Shown here in pieces: positions 8,331-11,154 of a DNA stretch of 11,154 bases. Within the stretch, counting starts at the first letter, position 1; each line of letters begins with the position of its first letter. Source of the stretch: Caryophanales bacterium UBA1245 (lineage in GTDB: Bacteria; Bacillota_I; Bacilli_A; ML615J-28; CAG-313); NCBI GenBank assembly GCA_002308275.1, contig DBWF01000030.1, forward strand, positions 9,926 to 21,079. The letters run 5' to 3'. Under the pieces are notes generated by a model. The model was not told where the DNA came from. It searched no databases and saw only the letters and a list, made by a program, of their open reading frames with translations. Position numbers and translations under genes: made by a program.

Positions 8331-8355
8331 AAGAGGTCAGAAATGGCCTCTTTTT
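8331..8355 (+). terminator. Rho-independent terminator after the GT-like gene
   Basis: AAGAGGTCA (8331-8339) pairs with TGGCCTCTT (8344-8352) as nine pairs with one G-T wobble, around a GAAA loop (8340-8343). A T-run to 8355 follows. An A-rich stretch precedes it. It ends the GT-like transcript about 20 bases after the stop codon and isolates the S10 operon from upstream read-through. Loop and design match the fba terminator. Confidence 0.92.
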
Positions 8356-8384
8356 AAATTTTGTTAAAAAAATTATCATATAAT

Positions 8385-8413
8385 TTGCCAAGATACATCT
8401 TTTTTGGTAAAAT
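8385..8413 (+). promoter_or_regulatory. Main S10 operon promoter
   Basis: TTGCCA at 8385-8390, a 17-base spacer, and TAAAAT at 8408-8413 form a strong promoter. The -10 also carries the extended TGn element (TGG at 8405-8407). The 30 bases before the -35 (8353-8384) are almost pure A/T and could act as an UP element, as expected for a ribosomal protein operon. Transcription should start near 8419-8421, giving a leader of about 119 bases. A separate TATAAT at 8379-8384 has no good -35 and is probably just part of the A/T tract. Confidence 0.82.
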
Positions 8414-8418
8414 ACTCA

Positions 8419-8533
8419 AGGCTTAAAGGTAGGCAGAGAATTGCGAGGTTGCTGATACACACGGAAGCGTTGTCATGGGTGTAATCAGGGAATTTGCAAG
8501 GAGCCGAAAGCTTAAAAATAAGTATTAAGGAGG
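8419..8533 (+). promoter_or_regulatory. Structured 5' leader of the S10 operon (putative r-protein leader)
   Basis: This non-coding stretch between promoter and rpsJ is about half G+C in its core, against A/T-rich flanks. Hand folding gives nested helices: AGGCTT (8419-8424) with AAGCTT (8508-8513, one G-U); GGC (8432-8434) with GCC (8503-8505); TTGCGA (8441-8446) with TTTGCAA at 8494-8499 (one G-U); and CTGATACAC (8452-8460) with GTGTAATCAG (8479-8488), nine pairs with A8483 bulged. A small ACG/CGT hairpin (8461-8470) sits inside. Position and shape fit an autogenous ribosomal-protein control element, in which a protein of the operon (L4 in enterobacteria) binds the leader. From memory, the block GAATTGCGAGGTTGCTGA resembles leaders ahead of rpsJ in other Bacilli, but I cannot verify this. 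The Shine-Dalgarno lies outside the helices, and I see no terminator in the leader, so the mode of control is unclear. Confidence 0.72.
8527..8533 (+). promoter_or_regulatory. Ribosome binding site deciding the rpsJ start
   Basis: AAGGAGG, a full anti-16S match, lies 5 bases before the ATG at 8539. It rules out the upstream in-frame TTG at 8494. That TTG has no ribosome binding site and would add 15 residues encoded by leader RNA helices. Confidence 0.93.
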
Positions 8534-8538
8534 CTAAC

Positions 8539-8847
8539 ATGGCAAAAGAAAGAAAACTTAGAATAAGACTATTGTCTTATGACCACAGATTATTAGATGA
8601 ATCTGCGCGTAAGATTGTTGAAACAGCGAAGAGAACTGGTGCTAAAGTATCTGGTCCTATTCCGCTACCAACAGAAAAGGAAGTATTTACAGTTATTCGT
8701 TCACCACACAAATATAAAGACAGTCGTGAACAATTTGAACGTCGTACTCATAAACGTTTAATTGATATCGTAAATATCACTCCAAAAACAATGGATGCTC
8801 TAGTTCATTTAGAATTACCATCAGGTGTTGAAATCGTTCTAAAATAA
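8539..8847 (+). CDS. rpsJ: 30S ribosomal protein S10 (NusE)
   Basis: S10 is a component of the 30S head and, as NusE, also joins antitermination complexes with NusB. From the ATG at 8539 the protein is 102 residues, the standard length, starting MAKERKLRIRLLSYDHRLLD. The extended hairpin loop region with SPHKYKDSREQFERRTHKRL is typical of Bacillus-type S10. An in-frame TTG at 8494 gives a longer reading frame, but that stretch is the RNA leader and the full AAGGAGG sits directly before 8539. It is the first gene of the operon. rplC follows after 26 bases with its own AAGGAGG (8858-8864). Confidence 0.98.
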   Translation: MAKERKLRIRLLSYDHRLLDESARKIVETAKRTGAKVSGPIPLPTEKEVFTVIRSPHKYKDSREQFERRTHKRLIDIVNITPKTMDALVHLELPSGVEIVLK

Positions 8848-8873
8848 TTGAGTAAAGAAGGAGGAATAAACTC

Positions 8874-9533
8874 ATGGCCAAAGGAATCTTAGGTAAAAAA
8901 GTTGGAATGACACAAATCTTCTCTGAAGCTGGCACTTTAATCCCAGTTACAGTGATTGAAGTAACTCCAAACGTTGTCTTACAAAAGAAGACAGTTGAAA
9001 CAGATGGTTATGCTGCTGTTCAATTAGGTTATGCTGATAAGAAAGAAAAACAAGCTACTAAACCTGAAACTGGACATGCTCAAAAAGCAAATACCGCCCC
9101 TAAGCGCTTCGTAAAAGAAATTGCTGGGGAAGAAATGCTAGCGTTTGAAGTTGGACAAGAGGTTAAAGGAAATATTTTCACAGTTGGTGAATTAGTTGAC
9201 GTTACTGGTACATCTAAAGGTAAAGGATATGCTGGTGTAATTAAACGTTACAACTTCGGTCGTGGACCTATGGCTCACGGATCAGGTTACCATCGTGGAA
9301 TTGGTTCAATGGGTTCAATCGACCCAGCCCGCATTAAACCAGGTAAGAAGATGCCAGGTAGAATGGGAGGCGAAACAAAGACAGTTCAAAATCTTGAATT
9401 TGTTAAGTATGATGAAGAAAACAATGTAATTTTAATTAAGGGTAATGTTCCTGGTGCTAAGAATTCATTTGTTGTTGTAACAAATGCAGTTAAAGCTAAG
9501 AAACCAGAACTTAATCCAGAAAGTCTTGCATAG
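8874..9533 (+). CDS. rplC: 50S ribosomal protein L3
   Basis: L3 is an early-assembly 23S rRNA-binding protein with a long extension reaching towards the peptidyl-transferase centre. At 219 residues it is slightly longer than E. coli L3 (209). The N-terminal MAKGILGKKVGMTQIF is the family's hallmark. GTSKGKGYAGVIKRYNFGRG (112-131) and HGSGYHRGIGSMG (135-147) form the conserved core and extension. KPGKKMPGRMGGE (155-167) has Arg where E. coli has the PrmB-methylated Gln, as is usual in Firmicutes. An extra Lys/Gln-rich stretch (about 55-78, KKEKQATKPETGHAQKANTA) makes up part of the length. AAGGAGG lies 9 bases before the ATG. It is the second gene of the S10 operon. Confidence 0.98.
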   Translation: MAKGILGKKVGMTQIFSEAGTLIPVTVIEVTPNVVLQKKTVETDGYAAVQLGYADKKEKQATKPETGHAQKANTAPKRFVKEIAGEEMLAFEVGQEVKGNIFTVGELVDVTGTSKGKGYAGVIKRYNFGRGPMAHGSGYHRGIGSMGSIDPARIKPGKKMPGRMGGETKTVQNLEFVKYDEENNVILIKGNVPGAKNSFVVVTNAVKAKKPELNPESLA

Positions 9534-9549
9534 GAAGGAGTTATAAATC

Positions 9550-10173
9550 ATGCCAAGTGTTGCATTATTAGATCAAACAGGTAAAAAATTAAGTGATTTA
9601 ACATTAAGCGATGCAGTATTTAATGTTAAAGAACATCAACAAGCAATCTTCGACACTGTAGTTGCTGAACTTGCCGCTCAACGTCAAGGCACACAAAAAG
9701 CAAAAACTCGTTCTGAAGTAAGCGGTGGAGGAAAGAAACCATGGCGTCAAAAAGGTACTGGTCGTGCTCGTCAAGGTACTATTCGTGCTCCACAATGGCG
9801 CGGTGGTGGTGTTGTATTTGCCCCTACACCTCGTTCATATAATTTAAAAGTTAACAAAAAGGTTGTTCGTCTTGCTATGAGATGCGCATTAACTGAAAAA
9901 GTTAAAGAAAACAACTTTATCGCTGTTAACGAAATTAAACTTGAAAGTTTCAAAACTAAAGGTTTAGTTGAAGTATTAAAAGCTTTAAATGCTAATGGTA
10001 AAGTATTAGTTGTAACAAAAGATGTTAATGGTAATGTAGAACTTGCTGGTCGCAATTTACCAAATGTATCAGTAATTCCTGCCAACCATGTATCAGTTTA
10101 TCAAATGATGAATGCTAACGTTGTTGTTATGACTCAAGATGCAGTTGCTTATTATGAGGAGGTACTTAACTAA
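9550..10173 (+). CDS. rplD: 50S ribosomal protein L4
   Basis: L4 binds 23S rRNA, and its loop lines the peptide exit tunnel near the macrolide site. At 207 residues it is the usual Firmicute length. SGGGKKPWRQKGTGRARQG (58-76) and APQWRGGGVVFAP (80-92) form the conserved tunnel loop. The segment usually altered in macrolide-resistant strains reads as wild type. L4 is the known autogenous repressor of the S10 operon in E. coli, and so the first candidate to bind the leader upstream of rpsJ here; this is inference. AGGAAGGAG at 9532-9540 overlaps the rplC stop and positions the start. The stop codon overlaps the rplW ATG. Confidence 0.98.
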   Translation: MPSVALLDQTGKKLSDLTLSDAVFNVKEHQQAIFDTVVAELAAQRQGTQKAKTRSEVSGGGKKPWRQKGTGRARQGTIRAPQWRGGGVVFAPTPRSYNLKVNKKVVRLAMRCALTEKVKENNFIAVNEIKLESFKTKGLVEVLKALNANGKVLVVTKDVNGNVELAGRNLPNVSVIPANHVSVYQMMNANVVVMTQDAVAYYEEVLN

Positions 10174-10460
10174 TGAAAACTTCTTACGATATTATTATTA
10201 AGCCTATCATTACTGAAAAATCAAGTGCTCTAATTGATAAGAACTTACAATATACTTTCGCAGTTGATGTTAAAGCTAATAAAGTTGAAATCAAGAACGC
10301 TATTGAAGAAATCTTCAATGTTAAAGTCGTTCAAGTTAGAACAGTTAATGTTCATCGTAAAGCTAAAAGAGTTCAAAGATACGAAGGTTTCAAATCAGCA
10401 TATAAGAAAGCAATCGTTAGACTTGCTCCTGGTCAAACCATCGATGCCTTTGAAGTATAG
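10173..10460 (+). CDS. rplW: 50S ribosomal protein L23
   Basis: L23 sits at the exit of the peptide tunnel and is the docking site for trigger factor and signal recognition particle. It is 95 residues, the family's normal length, beginning MKTSYDIIIKPIITEKSS. The segment ANKVEIKNAIEEIFNVKV (35-52) is the signature of the L23 fold, and VNVHRKAKRVQRY is the basic rRNA-binding part. The ATG overlaps the rplD TAA by one base (TAATG), yet a strong GAGGAGG (10156-10162) lies 10 bases upstream, inside rplD. The start can therefore be used both by reinitiation and by direct ribosome entry. Confidence 0.98.
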   Translation: MKTSYDIIIKPIITEKSSALIDKNLQYTFAVDVKANKVEIKNAIEEIFNVKVVQVRTVNVHRKAKRVQRYEGFKSAYKKAIVRLAPGQTIDAFEV

Positions 10461-10474
10461 GAGGTTTAAAAATT

Positions 10475-11154
10475 ATGCCTATTAAGTATTATAAACCTAC
10501 AACCAATGGCCGTCGTAATATGACAGCATTAACTTATGAAGAAATTACAACTGATAAACCAGAAAAGAGTCTTCTAGTTAAAGTTAAAAAACACAGCGGT
10601 CATAATAATTTAGGTCGTGTTACAGTTCGCCATAAAGGTGGAGCTGAAAGACGCCAATATCGTTTAATTGACTTTAAACGTGATAAAGATGGTATTAACG
10701 GAAAAGTTGCAACAATCGAATACGATCCAAATAGAAGTGCCAATATCGCTTTAATCAAATATGTTGATGGTGAAAAGAGATATATTATTGCACCTAAAGA
10801 TTTAAAAGTTGGTGATGTAATCGTTTCTGGTGATGCTTGCGATATCTTAGTTGGTAACTGCATGCAATTACAAAACATTCCAGTTGGTACAATGATTCAC
10901 AACATTGAATTAAATCCAAAACATGGTGCTCAACTTGTTAGAGCAGCTGGTGCTGGAGCTCAAATTCTTGGTCGTGAAGACAAATATGTTTTAATTAGAT
11001 TATCAAGTGGTGAAGTTCGTAAGGTTTTAGGTGTTTGCCGTGCTACGATTGGTACAGTTGGTAACATCGACCATGAACTTGTAAACATTGGTAAAGCAGG
11101 TCGTACTCGTCATATGGGTATTCGTCCAACAGTTAGAGGTTCTGTTATGAACCC
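10475..11154 (+). CDS. rplB: 50S ribosomal protein L2 (3' partial)
   Basis: L2 is a core 23S rRNA-binding protein needed for subunit joining and peptidyl-transferase activity. The frame is open from the ATG at 10475 to the window end, giving 226 codons of an expected 275 or so. TAGGAGG (10458-10464) overlaps the rplW stop and lies 10 bases before the ATG. The N-terminus MPIKYYKPTTNGRRNMT, the SGGHNN-like motif here as SGHNNLGRVTVRHKGG, the NIPVGTMIHNIEL block and the AGAGAQILGRE block are all diagnostic. The window cuts just after TVRGSVMNP, so the functionally important histidine-containing loop that normally follows (VDHPHGGGEGR) is not visible. It is the fifth gene of the S10 operon. rpsS, rplV and rpsC would be expected next. 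Confidence 0.98.
   Translation, partial: MPIKYYKPTTNGRRNMTALTYEEITTDKPEKSLLVKVKKHSGHNNLGRVTVRHKGGAERRQYRLIDFKRDKDGINGKVATIEYDPNRSANIALIKYVDGEKRYIIAPKDLKVGDVIVSGDACDILVGNCMQLQNIPVGTMIHNIELNPKHGAQLVRAAGAGAQILGREDKYVLIRLSSGEVRKVLGVCRATIGTVGNIDHELVNIGKAGRTRHMGIRPTVRGSVMN

Noticed and set aside
8379..8384. Second TATAAT upstream of the S10 operon
   Set aside because: There is no suitable -35 at 16-18 bases and no extended TG. It sits in the A/T tract just before the better promoter and is likely incidental.
8494..8538. Longer rpsJ form from the TTG at 8494
   Set aside because: It has no ribosome binding site, the extra 15 residues match no S10, and the region is part of the RNA leader. The AAGGAGG at 8527-8533 points to the ATG at 8539.
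10234..10485. Alternative + strand frame overlapping rplW
   Set aside because: It is out of frame within rplW, Lys/Leu rich, with no homology I recognise. L23 in the main frame is certain.

Overview
The window is about 11 kb of A+T-rich, gene-dense bacterial chromosome with every supported gene on the + strand. Gene content, strong AAGGAGG-type ribosome binding sites and protein sequences (Fba, FolD, Mfd, S10 and L3 all look closest to Bacillus-type proteins) point to a low-G+C Firmicute or a related Mollicute-like/Erysipelotrichia-like lineage. The genetic code looks standard: tryptophan is written TGG, and all ten visible stop codons are TAA or TAG. I cannot name the species. Apart from the poorly characterised glycosyltransferase-like gene, this is core housekeeping DNA. 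I see no insertion sequence, prophage, CRISPR array, tRNA or rRNA.

Region 1 (1-6406) is a compact run: fhs (5' truncated by the window edge), folD, pth and mfd. The intergenic gaps are 8 and 18 bases, and pth and mfd overlap by one base in a TAATG. fhs and folD carry out consecutive steps of tetrahydrofolate one-carbon metabolism. Pth recycles peptidyl-tRNA and Mfd couples DNA repair to stalled transcription. Region 2 (about 6450-7372) is a single-gene unit for class II fructose-bisphosphate aldolase, with an extended -10 promoter and a strong intrinsic terminator. Region 3 (about 7374-8355) is another single-gene unit. It encodes a 298-residue GT-A-like protein that seems to have lost the usual acidic metal-binding motif. 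Its promoter abuts the fba terminator and sits so close to the start codon that the mRNA leader should be only about 10 bases.

Region 4 (8385-11154) is the start of the S10 ribosomal protein operon: promoter, a roughly 115-base structured leader, then rpsJ, rplC, rplD, rplW and rplB (cut by the window end). The leader is about half G+C inside A+T-rich flanks and folds on paper into nested long-range helices around a 9-bp stem. It is the best candidate here for a cis-regulatory RNA, probably an autogenous ribosomal-protein control element.

I did not find a convincing new multi-gene system. The items most worth a second look are the S10 leader, the glycosyltransferase-like protein with its missing motif, and the tightly packed terminator/promoter/near-leaderless start ahead of that gene.
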